Shown here one piece after another: positions 19,762 through 30,584 of a stretch of 64,000 nucleotides of DNA. Under the pieces are notes generated by a model. It made no database searches and was not told the origin of the DNA. It worked only from the letters and a program-made list of their open reading frames with translations. Source of the stretch: Lottia gigantea (taxonomy: Eukaryota; Mollusca; Gastropoda; Lottiidae); contig NW_008709919.1 of assembly GCF_000327385.1 (NCBI RefSeq), positions 1,163,195 to 1,227,194 on the forward strand, in the 5' to 3' direction. Made by a program: the position numbers and the translations under genes. The first letter of the stretch is position 1; every line of letters starts with the position of its first letter.

Positions 19762-21653
19762 CTGCAATAAGGAAATAAATAAAAAACTAAGATTCTACCT
19801 GGTCGGTAAGGGTGAGGATGACAGTATTACCAGTTGCATACTGCTCTACTTAATTGCTCGGTCTAGCGCCTGGGCCTGGGGATGGAGCAATCTATCTCTA
19901 GGTCCAAGGCAAGGCACATGAACATCCATTCTGCATTCATAATGTCAATAATGATCATCATTGTGCCACACACCTCAATTCATAATCATCATAGCGACAA
20001 CAATGATCAACATCTTTTATAAAACTTTTATAACGGCTTTTATAATCATTGATAAGCCAGTAAAGAAACAACTTAAGCAAATGGTACAATCAGAAAGAAA
20101 AAAACTTACTTTATAATGCCAAAATGATAAAGAATAGATCTTAGATTTCAATGGCTGCATGGAGGGGTTATTGCAATGTTTTTAATGATATTCTTATGCC
20201 AACTTCCTTTCCAAAATTATTAGACAATATTCATTTTCATAACCAGATATGACTTTAAAATATTTATTTAAAGACATTGAAAGAAAACAGATCTGAAATG
20301 ACTCTTACTGAAATTTTAAAATGGAATACAAAATTATATTTCAATACATCCTCCCTTAGTTTATCACGCGAAATAGTCGGGATCAATCAGACTTAACCAA
20401 AAGCATAATAAATGAACCAAACTGCTAACATTAGATATTTTTCATTTTAGTTTGGACTTTGCTATTTCTTCGCCACTAGTACAAATGGATTCAAAAATGC
20501 TTCAAATATGATAAGAAAAGCTTCTAAAAAAGCAAGGAACCTGAAGCCAATAATGCTTTGTTTGAAAAGGCAACTGGGCAACCGAGTCAATGCAGTGCAC
20601 GCCGCATAATGATGACGTACGGGCACCTTGCATGAGAACTCATTTAACATGAAATTAGAGTTATAATTTCCACACTTTTATACAAAAATATTTCTTTTTT
20701 CATAAATTTTGTATCACCACTAAGAAAAAAAAATCTTTCAGATTGAGATCTGATGTAATTTTTATGAAATTTTACAATTTGAACATAATTTTTTTAAAAA
20801 TTCAAAAACTTGTCCCTTAAAATATGTTAATTAGGCCAGGGCAGCCCAAGAAGAAGGAGCGGTAACGGGGAAAAGCTGGAGGAACAAATTTATCAAGAAT
20901 TTTTTTAAAATCTAAGGTATTTATTAAAGCAAAGCATATGAAATATTACAAGTTAATAGCATGGGTTCAGGTCACATTTTTTTCCCTATGAAATAAGAGT
21001 TATGATCAAACATTTGACGCCTCTGCTAATGGCTTGTTATTGAACAAAAGATTGACGCCCGGCTCAATTTAGCTTGGCAGCCAGCGCAAGCATCACGCCG
21101 ACCTAGCTGACTCAATCTGAGTCAGTACAGTCTATTTGCGCAGTCTATTTTAACCACAGTGAGGCAGTCGTTATATTTGCTATCTGAATCCGACATTTTG
21201 AATTTGCTAGTAGGTTAGTGAAGAGTAAAATAACAAATCTGGCTACGTTAGTTAAGATTCCAGAGGCCTCTGTTAATGATAGTATAAAATAAAAGTAGAC
21301 CTATTTGTATGTGTTATTGTTATGCATCACTGAATACTCACTGAGGAATAATTATGTAAAATAATTTCTAATTAAAATTTTGCACTGCTTTTTATATTTG
21401 GCTGATTGAAAGGACAGTTACAGACAACAATATTTTTGTTTAGGGGAGCTCAATAGGTGCCATAGCAAATGGTAGTAGGGGATGTTACCTTGCACCAATA
21501 TTTTTTTATTTTAAAAATGTCTTCCAAAACCATGTCCTATTGTTTACAATCACTGTAGACCTCGGCTTCCCTGAAGTAAGCTTGTTTTAAAATGAAGATG
21601 GTTTTCAAGTAGAATCTTTCAGATTTTTTGCATTGATTTTTATTTTATTTCAG
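19762..21653. promoter_or_regulatory. Shared upstream region of divergent genes A and B
   Basis: The 1.9 kb between the acceptors of the two start-codon exons. Both of those exons begin with an acceptor, so each gene has at least one non-coding first exon here or in this vicinity. The stretch 20820-21215 is clearly less AT-rich than the rest and is the best promoter candidate for gene B; a possible 5' exon ends at 21213 before GTTAGT. On the gene A side a TGACGT half-CRE lies at 20613-20618 amid CG dinucleotides. A block at 19800-19925 (GCGCCTGGGCCTGGGGATGG) also stands out. No TATA box could be assigned. Confidence 0.5.
21108..21124. promoter_or_regulatory. Palindromic double AP-1-type site
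   Basis: TGACTCAATCTGAGTCA: two perfect AP-1/bZIP heptamers in inverted orientation with a three-base centre, in the least AT-rich part of the intergenic region, about 530 bp upstream of the gene B coding exon. Function is inferred from the motif only. Confidence 0.5.
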
Positions 21654-21715
21654 AACAAAATCAAAAAAAAAAAAAAAATTAACAGTTCCAATCCTGAAGC
21701 AAGAAAGCAGTTGGT

Positions 21716-22508
21716 ATGGATGCAGAGGAGGCAAACAAATTTATTAACTCCTTAGTGAAAAATCTGCAAGTTCTCTGTCATGGGCATGTGAATTTTAATA
21801 ATTCTATACAAGTCATTGGACATTTATACTTGAATGTGGACAGTCAGACTAACATTGATTATATTGTGAACGAAAAAGTGTGTAAAAATGACACCTCTTC
21901 AACAGTGTTTGTTAGTAACAGCTATCATTCGGAACAACCTCAGAAAAAAACAGCTAAACAACAAGACAATGGCCTGAATCAAAATAACAAAAATAAAAGT
22001 GCAGAGTTAGAAGTCAGTGTGGACCTCACAGACGATGGAAGAATGGTTCAAAGACTGGTGCCCATCAGTTTTGGATCTTCTGTAGATCCGCCTGCTGCTA
22101 TTCATCCTGCTTACAGAGATCAAAGTCATACGCCCACACCTCATCATCACAGTCGCAAATCACGCAAACCATTTCATAATATTGAAGCCAGATCCCCACC
22201 AGCCAAAACTCCGCGTCTTTCCATCACCCCTATACATAGAACGCTTTTAAACCGGAGCAATGACAGTGTTGTGAAACATGACAAAAGTCTGTTAAATTCT
22301 AGTCAAATTAGTTTAGGAAGTGACTCATGTGATTTTTCCAGCAGTAATATTCCAGATACCTCAATCAACGATGATAGAAATACAGCGTCACCCTCACAAG
22401 GCAATTCTGAAATGGATTCATCCTTAAGAAATATTAAATCTGAACCTGAAGAAGAACACGATCCCAACAGCAGTAACCTATTTGATCAACAGATGGGAAG
22501 CAACTCTT
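21716..22508 (+). CDS. Gene B core exon 2: start codon and conserved N-terminal domain
   Basis: Exon from 21654 (acceptor TTTTATTTCAG), 62 nt of 5' UTR, then ATG and 264 codons plus one base before donor GTAAGA. The first 73 residues differ from gene A at only eight positions. Later shared pieces: a His-rich segment with TPTPHHHSRKSRKP, the motif KTPRLSITP, and IKSEPEEE at the end, a SUMO consensus with acidic tail. Specific to B: an acidic patch SVDLTDDG near residue 103. If the donor is not used, the frame runs 33 more codons to a stop at 22609, so intron retention would give an N-terminus-only protein. Confidence 0.9.
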
Positions 22509-22859
22509 GTAAGAATTTTTACATTTTTCAGTATGAAAATTTTTTGCATCTTATAAGCTCAATGTCATGGAAAGAAGTTCAATATGATATGATAAAACAT
22601 CAACTTTAACCCTTTTAATGCAAGGTGATACCTGACTGCAGAACTACATGATCTGTACTCAAGCCATCAGTGACGCATAATCTATAACAAGTGATATGAC
22701 ATATCTATGGACACAGACTGAAAATAGGTCAGTTGTCTGAAGATCGCGTAGCTTTTTTTAGGTTCTGTTTTGATATATCTAACTTAAGGTATACAACTTA
22801 TATATTTACACCTGGTGTTCACAGGTTTAATATTGAATGAATTTTTCATTGTATTTTAG
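22509..22859. other. Gene B intron 2
   Basis: 351-bp intron, GTAAGA donor to TGTATTTTAG acceptor; no other feature. Confidence 0.8.
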
Positions 22860-23048
22860 CTCAACTTGGTCACAACAGCGATGCTTCCGCCGATGAGGAA
22901 TTTTTCTCGGGTTTACGAGATAAGACATTAGGCGTATTTCCAGTAGCATTACATGCCAGTGATCAGGTTATGGGTTCAGATGACTATTCTAGTCTTGTAC
23001 AACCTTCTACTAGCTCTTTCAAAACTGAAATGGGTGACTTAGAATCAG
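22860..23048 (+). CDS. Gene B core exon 3
   Basis: 189 nt, phase 1 to phase 1, acceptor GTATTTTAG and donor GTAAGT. Encodes SQLGHNSDASADEEFFSGLR, then DKTLGVFPVALHASDQ and a Ser-rich, acidic end (SFKTEMGDLESG). The EEF-x2-L-x-DKT...PVALH block is what links it to gene A exon 3. Nine codons longer than the A version, with the difference in the C-terminal part. Confidence 0.88.
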
Positions 23049-23288
23049 GTAAGTTTGTTTTCTTATGTGGATGAAAGGATGCAGAGTTGGGAACTGAGGG
23101 AGTTGGGAGTTGAGTCCAAAGTGGCATCAGGTATTCTAGAAGAGACAGCTTGCCGAAACTTACTGACATTAAATGCCACACACTTGTTGTTGTGGTTCTC
23201 AAAATCAGTATAGGAGTCTGTTAGAACTAATGAAAAACTATCAAATATGTTTTCAGAATGTCTAAAAGAAATTTATTTGATTTTCTAG

Positions 23289-23317
23289 GTGCTGGAAGCT
23301 TAGACTCTTCTTTAAAT
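23289..23317 (+). CDS. Gene B core exon 4 (29-nt microexon)
   Basis: Only 29 nt between TTTTCTAG and donor GTAAGT. With one base carried over from exon 3 it encodes GAGSLDSSLN and ends in phase 0. The size would be doubtful alone, but the matching microexon of gene A and the phase requirement of all downstream exons support it. Without it, exon 3 (phase 1) could not be joined in frame to any terminal exon. Confidence 0.82.
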
Positions 23318-26234
23318 GTAAGTATAACTTAAATTTCTATTTATAAAGCAAAGCTTAGATTTCAAAAGTTACTTATTTTGAATGCAATGGAATGGGATTA
23401 ATTTATTTATTCAAACCCTTATTGGGAAAAACATAGATTGAAGTTAGTCAAATATCTAGTGTAAATTTTTCAGTTCATGTTACAGAAATTTTGAATTGTT
23501 TTAATGATAGTTTTGGGTTACACAATCATCTGAATTATTATAAATGGTTAAGCTAAGTCAAGCTTCCTTTATCACATTTTGAATCTGACATCTAGTTTCT
23601 CTACAATTCAAAACAAAGTGCATGTAGAGTTAAAACTTATTCTGTTCAAAATGAAATGAATTTTTAAAATCTAAGCTGAGCTTTTTTTTAAAACCACCTT
23701 TCTGATTAAACTAAGATCTTTCTGAGCAAAACCACCATTTTGAAATTACATTGATCTTGTTTTGGAATATTCAACCATATTAAAATACTGTTTATTATCA
23801 AAATGTAAAACTATGCGAGGGGAAGCACAAATTTAAAAAATAAACAAATTCTCAAAGAGTAATATAATAACAAATTCTTGTTATTTCCAGTCAGTTTTTG
23901 TAAAATTTAATCAAGATCTGTGTATGTTTATGATATTTGCAATAGACAATGGAAACCATTTCAGCTTCGTAAATTTTGCCTAGGTTTGATGCCATTCTGC
24001 ACAATGTAGTAGGGTTTGGTTGATCAGAAGGGTGGTTCATGGTTCTTGATCAATTCGATCAAAATGGGTATGCACAAAAGGTTTTAGACCAACAATGTTC
24101 GTCAAAAATATTTGTTGCTACTACCATAATAGCATCTTGAAGCATTTCAAAATCATTTTATTTTGTAGCTCGATAAAAAAAAGGCAAAATGGCTTTATAA
24201 AAAGTTTTTGAAATGTTTTTTGTCCAATTGTTAGACTGCATTCACTTTTCTCTGATGTTCACTAGTTAGATACAGTGGTTGCAGTCTACACTATTTTACT
24301 TGGCATTCAGAAATTTGCATATAAGCTTATATACAAGAACAAGAATAGTTCCCTATCAAACAGTCAAAACTAAATTCAAACCAAGTAAAACGTGGAAATT
24401 GGTGGTCTTCATAGACACAAAATTTTTCAATCATGAATTCTTTTATTCATAAACAACTTAGAGTTGAAAAATTTCAAATTTTGATGACACAGTTTTAAGT
24501 TGTTTAGAAAGAGACTTGATGAATGAAGATGTAGCACAGCAAGTTTCCAGTTTGGATAGTCTGAAACTTGCTGAGTTTTTTTGATGGGTGTTGGACCGAA
24601 TAGAGCCAGAAAAACAGCCCCACTGTATTCACAATTTGGAAAATTATTTTGAACCAAGTCTATTTTTTCGGGCCCCTGTATGACTGATCCTTGTGAACAA
24701 AAAGCCTTAAAGGTTAAAATCTGCAAGTTGCAGACCATCCATTCTGGATATTTTGGACCCTCCAAAAACTTGCTGTGTTAAGCTCACACAAAATCATGCA
24801 CACTTAAAGCATGCATTACAAGTATAACATATTTCCTCATGCCCATCTCTTTCTTCGTAATAGAGTTGGCAGATATTTTTTCAGTAATTACATTAAATGG
24901 AAGAAAACTAAATGACAGCAATATGCAAAACATTTCATGAATATTCAGCAGACATTTTTATGATTTTAATGAACAGCTTGTATTAAGTTCTCTTCTATTT
25001 AATGGAATATCTGAAATTGTTCCTGATTGCCAATTCTATTTCTCCCATACTGAAAACTACTTGATTTCAAAATGATATTGTAATTATTACTGATTGGGTT
25101 TCATTTGACTGGCTTAAAATCATGATCTTAAAGAAGCATTTCTGTTTATTTTGTATTGGTTGGATGATAACAAATACGTAGTTCTGAATTTTGCATATTA
25201 ATTATGAATTGTTCATATGAGACAATCAAACACCCCCTTTTCTGAAATCTATTTTCGCGAAATAATAGACCAAAGAACCCACTTTTGAAATAGTCAATGA
25301 CAAACACCCGACTCAACTCCTAAAAAGTATGAAGGAGGCTAATTTTAGAGATCTAGGTCACAATTGATTAATAAAAACTTAATTAAATCAGGTAGTTTTC
25401 AGTAGAAACAGGTAAGTGTCCTAACCCAGCCATTGTCCCTCTTAGAAATATTTTTGTAGTTCTGTGTTTGGGAACATAAGCCAACTTAGAAAGTGGTTTA
25501 AATTCTCGAACAGAGAAGTATAAACAACAACAATGAAACAATCTATAACATGAAGTTTTTGAAATGGAATCCTGCGATATGAATTTTGTGGTCTGTTGTT
25601 TTTTTTCTGATTTTGTTGTACATGTACTTTACTCTTGAAAAGACCGTTTTACTTAGTTGTACACATTCCAATCAAACACGACTTAATACATAGTACCGAT
25701 TATTACTTAGTATCCATATATACCGATTAAACAGAACTTGTATTTGATAAGTGTTTCGAAGTTCATCTTGGACAGCCAAATGAATTTTTCCAAGGGTTCT
25801 TAGGGCAATATTTACAGTTAAATTGTACTCTGGGGCAAATGGTTTATATAGTTTGTAATACCCTACTATAGTATTGAAACCAATATCTTTGAAATATATA
25901 ATGGATTCTTTGTATCATGTGTTTTGAGTCACTCACTCACTAAGATATTGAATGAATGTGGACATGTTAAGATTGAATTAACCTACAACAATCATACAAT
26001 ACCAGTACTTACAAAACAAGGCCATTCCAGTTCAATTGATGCAAAGGGGGGTCTGGGTGAAGTTTGGTCATTGTTGGAAATGTGATTAAATTATGTTAGG
26101 GCCTAATAGAACCAATATCTTATCGATAGAGACTCTTTCTTACATACATATAACAAACATGATAATGCTTTGATTTCACCTGTGTGTATGTTATCATGGA
26201 CTATTAGCTTATCAGTGCCTTATTTCTGTTATAG
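23318..26234. other. Long gene B intron, nothing recognised
   Basis: 2.9 kb before the first finger exon. I looked for C-x2-C finger patterns and for repeats and found none; a 112-codon minus-strand frame at 24427-24765 lacks any supporting signal. Confidence 0.55.
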
Positions 26235-26429
26235 GTTAAGTTTGATGCACAATCAGGTGGTCTGAGTTGTCCTCACTGTGGTGCCAAGTATGATAAACGA
26301 AATAGTCTCTATCGACACATTCAAGATAAACATGAAAACCGTAATGTACAGTGTGATTTGTGTGGTGCGAGTTTTAATCGTAAAGCTAATTTGATTCGTC
26401 ATGTAACTCAAGTTCATAGCAAATACTAA
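26235..26429 (+). CDS. Gene B terminal exon Z1: two C2H2 fingers
   Basis: Acceptor TCTGTTATAG then GTT; 64 codons and TAA. Finger 1 is Cys12-Cys15-His28-His33 (core GAKYDKRNSLYRH). Finger 2 is Cys40-Cys43-His56-His61 (core GASFNRKANLIRH), with four residues between the last histidines. Only three residues follow the last His. It is open from the acceptor but has no internal ATG before the fingers, so it can only be expressed by splicing onto the core. Confidence 0.9.
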   Translation, partial: VKFDAQSGGLSCPHCGAKYDKRNSLYRHIQDKHENRNVQCDLCGASFNRKANLIRHVTQVHSKY

Positions 26430-28314
26430 CACCAACTCAAATACTTAGTTTCTTTGTGAGTGGCAAAGCTGAACTGAATCATAGTTGAGCAAATTGTGAT
26501 ATGAGATTTTGAATACGTACGATGTGACAATACCTTTCTGAACCAATAGGTCTCTTTTGCCTCATGGCAAAACTGATTGGAAGAGATATATCTGAATTTA
26601 CATAATACTGTGCAGGAAATGGCAATTACTTTCTGAGGATATCTCTCTCAATTGGCAACTGTTATACAGCTGAGAAAATTTTGATATTAATACTGTGTAG
26701 ACAATGAATACAAGTATACTTAACAATGATCATAAGTAGGCCCTGTGGATATATAAGCAAACCCTTCAGAGACAGCTGGTCATTAGTTTTGGTTACAGTA
26801 TTTTTCCCCTTTCCCTTTGCTTATGTTGTGTGAGAAGGTACTGCAAGCATTATAACATTGATAGGGTGTTACTTTGGGAGTCCAAAAGGTACTTAGCATA
26901 CATGTGCCAACTAAAATATCTTTTGATTTACTTCATTTGATTACTGCATTCTTCTGAATTTTGGTTAGGATATAACATATGCGCATAATTAATGAATAAA
27001 CAACCATAGGTTATGGCATTATCCTGTTTTTGGTTTAAAGTTTTTTTGATGTGACTTATTAAGACATTCAGTCTGTAAGGTTTATGCACTGCTTCTTGAT
27101 ATGTCTTGTGCTGAAGTTCAACCCAGCACAAATGCATTTGCAGAAAGCTGAATTTCTATTTGCTGTTAAGAACCAGAGACGTAAGACTTCCAGAAACGCT
27201 GTGCTGCATATGCTTCTCAAAAGTACCGGAAATGAACTCATTGGTCACTTACATCTCTAAAGAATTTTCATACGAAAAATATGTCCCTTTTTGGCGTTAC
27301 CGTGATGTATTGGCACAAAGTTAAAGCTTAAATATAACCTTGATCCGTTGTTAGATCACCAGGCACATATTAATTAATACTTATTTAAATACTTAATTAA
27401 ACTTCAATCAATTTTATGCCATTTGTTGCAGAAATCTACATATATTGTTATATGTTGAATATTGAATGAAATTTATATAATTGTATTAAATTGTTACATT
27501 TAGAACAAATTTTGCTTTTGAATTTTTATGTTTACAAAGATTTGAAATTTCATTAAAAGTTGAATAAGATGTGATAAAAACTGGTTCTTTTTCTTAGGTG
27601 GTTATCTCCTGTGAGATATATATAATTGGTTATGAAAGTTCTTCTGATTTTAGTCACAATTTCATCTGTCCAAAGGTGGGAATAGACGAATCAGTGCAGG
27701 ATTATCAATACAGTAGGAAATTGATTAGAAGAATTGAATCGTGTCTGCGCCCTGGCTTGAGAATTTACTTCTAATTTCTGCTATCAATAATCCTGAATTA
27801 GAAACTGCCTTGTCTTAGCTTTACACTTGATGTATACAAGCGGTTTGTGGCTCATCCTTGTGTGAGGGACCCTTATCAATCATCAGTGAATAGATGGGTA
27901 CCATGGTTTACTTGATGCGAAATAGCTTCATATAAGACAGTGAATTTTAACTAAAACAACCATTTTTCCACATTGTGTGTGTTTTATTACAAAACCTTGT
28001 GTTGATTGGCCAGTTTGAAATTCAATGACCTGAATATTTATAATCTTGGTCCTTCTTAGGAGGTTTACCTACAAAAGTGAAACACTATACCCCATGTTAC
28101 CATTTATAAAGTTGATAACTATACCCCATGTTACCATTTATAAAGTTGATAACTCTTCCTGCAAACTCTTTTGACTTTTGTCCTGATGAAAATGCCATCA
28201 TTGGCAAAGGTATCTTTAAATTATTCCATGCATTGATGGAACTAAATTAGGAATGAAATTCAGGTTTTGGACTGTTAACATCGCATCTAAATTCAACTTA
28301 TTATCTGTTTGTAG
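26430..28314. other. Spacer Z1-Z2
   Basis: Contains a partial foldback element at about 27672-27800 and a 34-bp direct duplication at 28082-28149 (TATACCCCATGTTACCATTT). Otherwise AT-rich sequence, presumably 3' UTR of Z1 and intron. Confidence 0.5.
27672..27800. mobile_element. MITE-like element, family 4, partial
   Basis: AAGGTGGGAATAGACGAATC matches the left end of the compact element at 51112-51232. Inverted inner parts CAGGATTATCAATACAGTAG and GCTATCAATAATCCTGA form a foldback; the right terminus is not clear. Confidence 0.6.
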
Positions 28315-28584
28315 GTTACATCTACTACAATTGCATCTACTGGTACAATGACAACCTATTCCACAAACACTGTTGAAACTCGAAAAAAAACAGGGAAGAA
28401 ATATAAGTGTTCATACTGTGGTGTTAGTTATGATAAACGCTTAAGTTTGAATCGGCACATTAAAGACAAGCATGAGGCTCAAACTTTTGATTGTCACATC
28501 TGTGGTAAAGCTTTCAATCGCAAGTTTACAGCTCTCAGACATATGGCAACTCATTCCAAGAAATCATTGGTCTTGAGTAGTTAA
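28315..28584 (+). CDS. Gene B terminal exon Z2: two C2H2 fingers
   Basis: Acceptor TCTGTTTGTAG, GTT, 89 codons. A long Thr/Ser-rich lead-in (residues 1-29) precedes finger 1 (Cys32-Cys35-His48-His53) and finger 2 (Cys60-Cys63-His76-His80, core GKAFNRKFTALRH). Nine residues follow, ending LVLSS. The lead-in has an ATG at codon 12, but I see no reason to think it is used as a start. The stop TAA is followed within two bases by a family 1 MITE-like element. Confidence 0.9.
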   Translation, partial: VTSTTIASTGTMTTYSTNTVETRKKTGKKYKCSYCGVSYDKRLSLNRHIKDKHEAQTFDCHICGKAFNRKFTALRHMATHSKKSLVLSS

Positions 28585-28585
28585 C

Positions 28586-28875
28586 ATAAATTTTTATGCG
28601 TATCAGGAACACTGATAGCATCAATTTGCATCATTCCAATTTTCAGATGTCTGTGATTCCTGCAATTCCATTCGAACTGGGTGTTTGTTGACTTAACTAA
28701 TTACGAAATTTGCTTTAACACATAAGGCCATTCGCAAATAGCAATGTCATCAAGCGCTTAGTATTAATGGTGTTGCAAGACAAACATACACATTTGAATG
28801 GTGCAAATTGATGCTGTCAGTGTCCCTGACACACATAAAAAAAATGGGAAATTTCTTTACAATCCCTTTAATTGT
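28586..28875. mobile_element. MITE-like element, family 1, copy abutting Z2 stop
   Basis: Left arm TTTTTATGCGTATCAGGAAC and ACTGATAGCATCAATTTGCA, right arm TGCAAATTGATGCTGTCAGT and TTTACAATCCCTTTAATT. It starts directly after the TAA of exon Z2, so the 3' UTR of this isoform would be largely transposon sequence. Confidence 0.8.
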
Positions 28876-29002
28876 TCTGAACCAGCATTTTAAAGATGTA
28901 TAGACTGCTATTTCATTAAACAGAGCAGACATCAATGATCCATAGCAATGTTATGCTTTTAACATTAAATTCATTATCAGAACAGAAGGGTCGGAAGTGG
29001 GC

Positions 29003-29080
29003 TTTCAATGTCTAATTTGTGGGCTTGTGTATCAAAAAAGCATCAATCAACTACAAACCTTTATTAAATTGAATCACAAA
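29003..29080 (+). pseudogene. Decayed zinc-finger exon remnant a
   Basis: FQCLICGLVYQKSINQLQTF followed by IKLNH keeps C-x2-C-G-x2-Y, a Leu and an IK-x2-H ending, as in finger 1 of the live exons (for example CSYCGVSYDK...RHIKDKH). The first His is replaced by Phe and the spacing is one residue too long. No in-phase acceptor. The frame then drifts to a stop without a second finger. Weak but position-appropriate. Confidence 0.5.
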
Positions 29081-29412
29081 TTATTAATACAGATAAACAA
29101 AAGAATTAAATTAAGTTGTAAAACCTAAGAATTATTACTTGACATTGTTGAAGAACACTTAAAAATACTGCAGGAATTTCAGTGCCCAGGAGATTTTAGA
29201 GTCTGTTCTTCAACAGTGAAAGACAGTTTGTCTTTCTGCATTGGCTGAAGCAAAGTCTGTTTGAGCATTGGAATCTACATCACATCAATTGCTTGGTTAC
29301 ATCAAACAAATGGTGGTCGAAGGTTCTAATCTCAGTTATTCAAACCAGCATTTGTTTGATGTGACCTTGAATAAGTTATCTTCCCTCATTCAATCTCCTT
29401 TCTGAAGAGTTT

Positions 29413-29563
29413 TGCTTCTGTTGAGTACAACTCTCTTACCAAGGCAATCCTGATAAGCACATTAAAGAGAAACATGTCTATCAGTTTGCATACATGTGTA
29501 ATTTGTTTAGAGAGGTCCAAATCTAAGTACCAACTTAAAAGACTTTTGTCTACACATTATTAA
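29413..29563 (+). pseudogene. Decayed zinc-finger exon remnant b
   Basis: Both fingers can still be traced. Finger 1: Cys-Phe-Cys (one residue lost), a TGA codon right after, then DKHIKEKH with the correct 12-residue spacing to His. Finger 2 lies one base out of frame: TCVICLERSKSKYQLKR, then Leu in place of the first His, and STHY with a TAA at 29561-29563. SKYQLKR mirrors the SRKYHLKR signature of Z3-Z9. The remnant has one stop, one frameshift, one spacing loss and one lost ligand. Clearly a dead member of the proximal C2H2+C2H2 group. Confidence 0.78.
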
Positions 29564-30358
29564 AGGGTTGGTGACAATTATTGAGGAAAAGAGTGGGGAT
29601 ATATTGAAATGCATTTGGCTTTAAGCAATATCACACTTGTTCAGCCATGTTGGTAACAATGGTTGCCATTGAATCTCCAATTATATAACTAACTTAAAGC
29701 ATAACGTTAGGATCATGGGATGCTTGTTGCTACACCTATTGCTCAGACATTTCACATGATTATGTGTGTTTGATAGAGCAACTGATAGAAATGAATGGCA
29801 AGCTCATCCTTATAGATAATGGCTAACAATTTGTTCATGAAATTTGTCTTGTTGGCATATTCTGTTGATGCCTGCTTTCATCTTCACAATGCCTTGACAG
29901 AAAAACAGTGGACATTGTGGCTGTAACTACTAGTCGGCCATTGCAGATGCCCTTTGTGGCATTTGATTGGCTCTTTATTCAACTCTCACAAGGGAGATAA
30001 ATTGTACATTAAAAGCTTGTTTTGATAAGAACATAAAGCAGTATCCATTTGATAAGTGTAATTATTTGTCAAACTAAATAAACATAATTTTATGTTATAA
30101 CATAGTCCTGAATAGATTCCAACTAGCAGCTGATATTGATAGTAAACATAAGTTGCTATGGTAATGATAAATAAACTCATATACTCATCTCTTTTGTGGA
30201 TAAGCTGCAAATATTGACATAATTTTTGTATATAAGCAATTTTTTAAGTTTCCTACATTTTATGACCATTTACAGTGGTCTCTTGATTGTTTTGAATGTT
30301 GATTATGACACTTTTATGAAATAAAATATCTAAAAGAAACCTTATTGTCTGTTTTTAG

Positions 30359-30571
30359 ATGTCCATGGATATGTGGAAGAGCCATAGTTGCCAATACTGT
30401 GATGCAGTGTATGCTAAAGAGATAAGTTTGTATCATCATATTAGAGATAAACACATTAATAAGGGTGGTTTTGTCTGCGGTATCTGTTCCAAGACCTTCT
30501 CCAGGAAATATTATCTGAACAAACATATGAGGACGACTCATCATGATTTTGTAGGAATGCTACCTCAATAA
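30359..30571 (+). CDS. Gene B terminal exon Z3: two C2H2 fingers
   Basis: Acceptor GTCTGTTTTTAG then ATG TCC ATG; 70 codons. Finger 1 is Cys11-Cys14-His27-His32, finger 2 is Cys40-Cys43-His56-His61 with core SKTFSRKYYLNKH. Linker INKGGFV. Unusual in opening with Met right at the acceptor, so an independent start is possible, but phase and position make it a spliced exon. AATAAA at 30320-30325 lies just before the acceptor. Confidence 0.9.
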   Translation: MSMDMWKSHSCQYCDAVYAKEISLYHHIRDKHINKGGFVCGICSKTFSRKYYLNKHMRTTHHDFVGMLPQ

Positions 30572-30584
30572 AATTGTGTGCATT

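Larger units (their letters stand above)
28876..30358. other. Spacer with two decayed finger exons
   Basis: Apart from the two remnants at 29003 and 29413, nothing further was recognised. An AATAAA lies at 30320-30325, 34 bases before the next exon. Confidence 0.5.
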
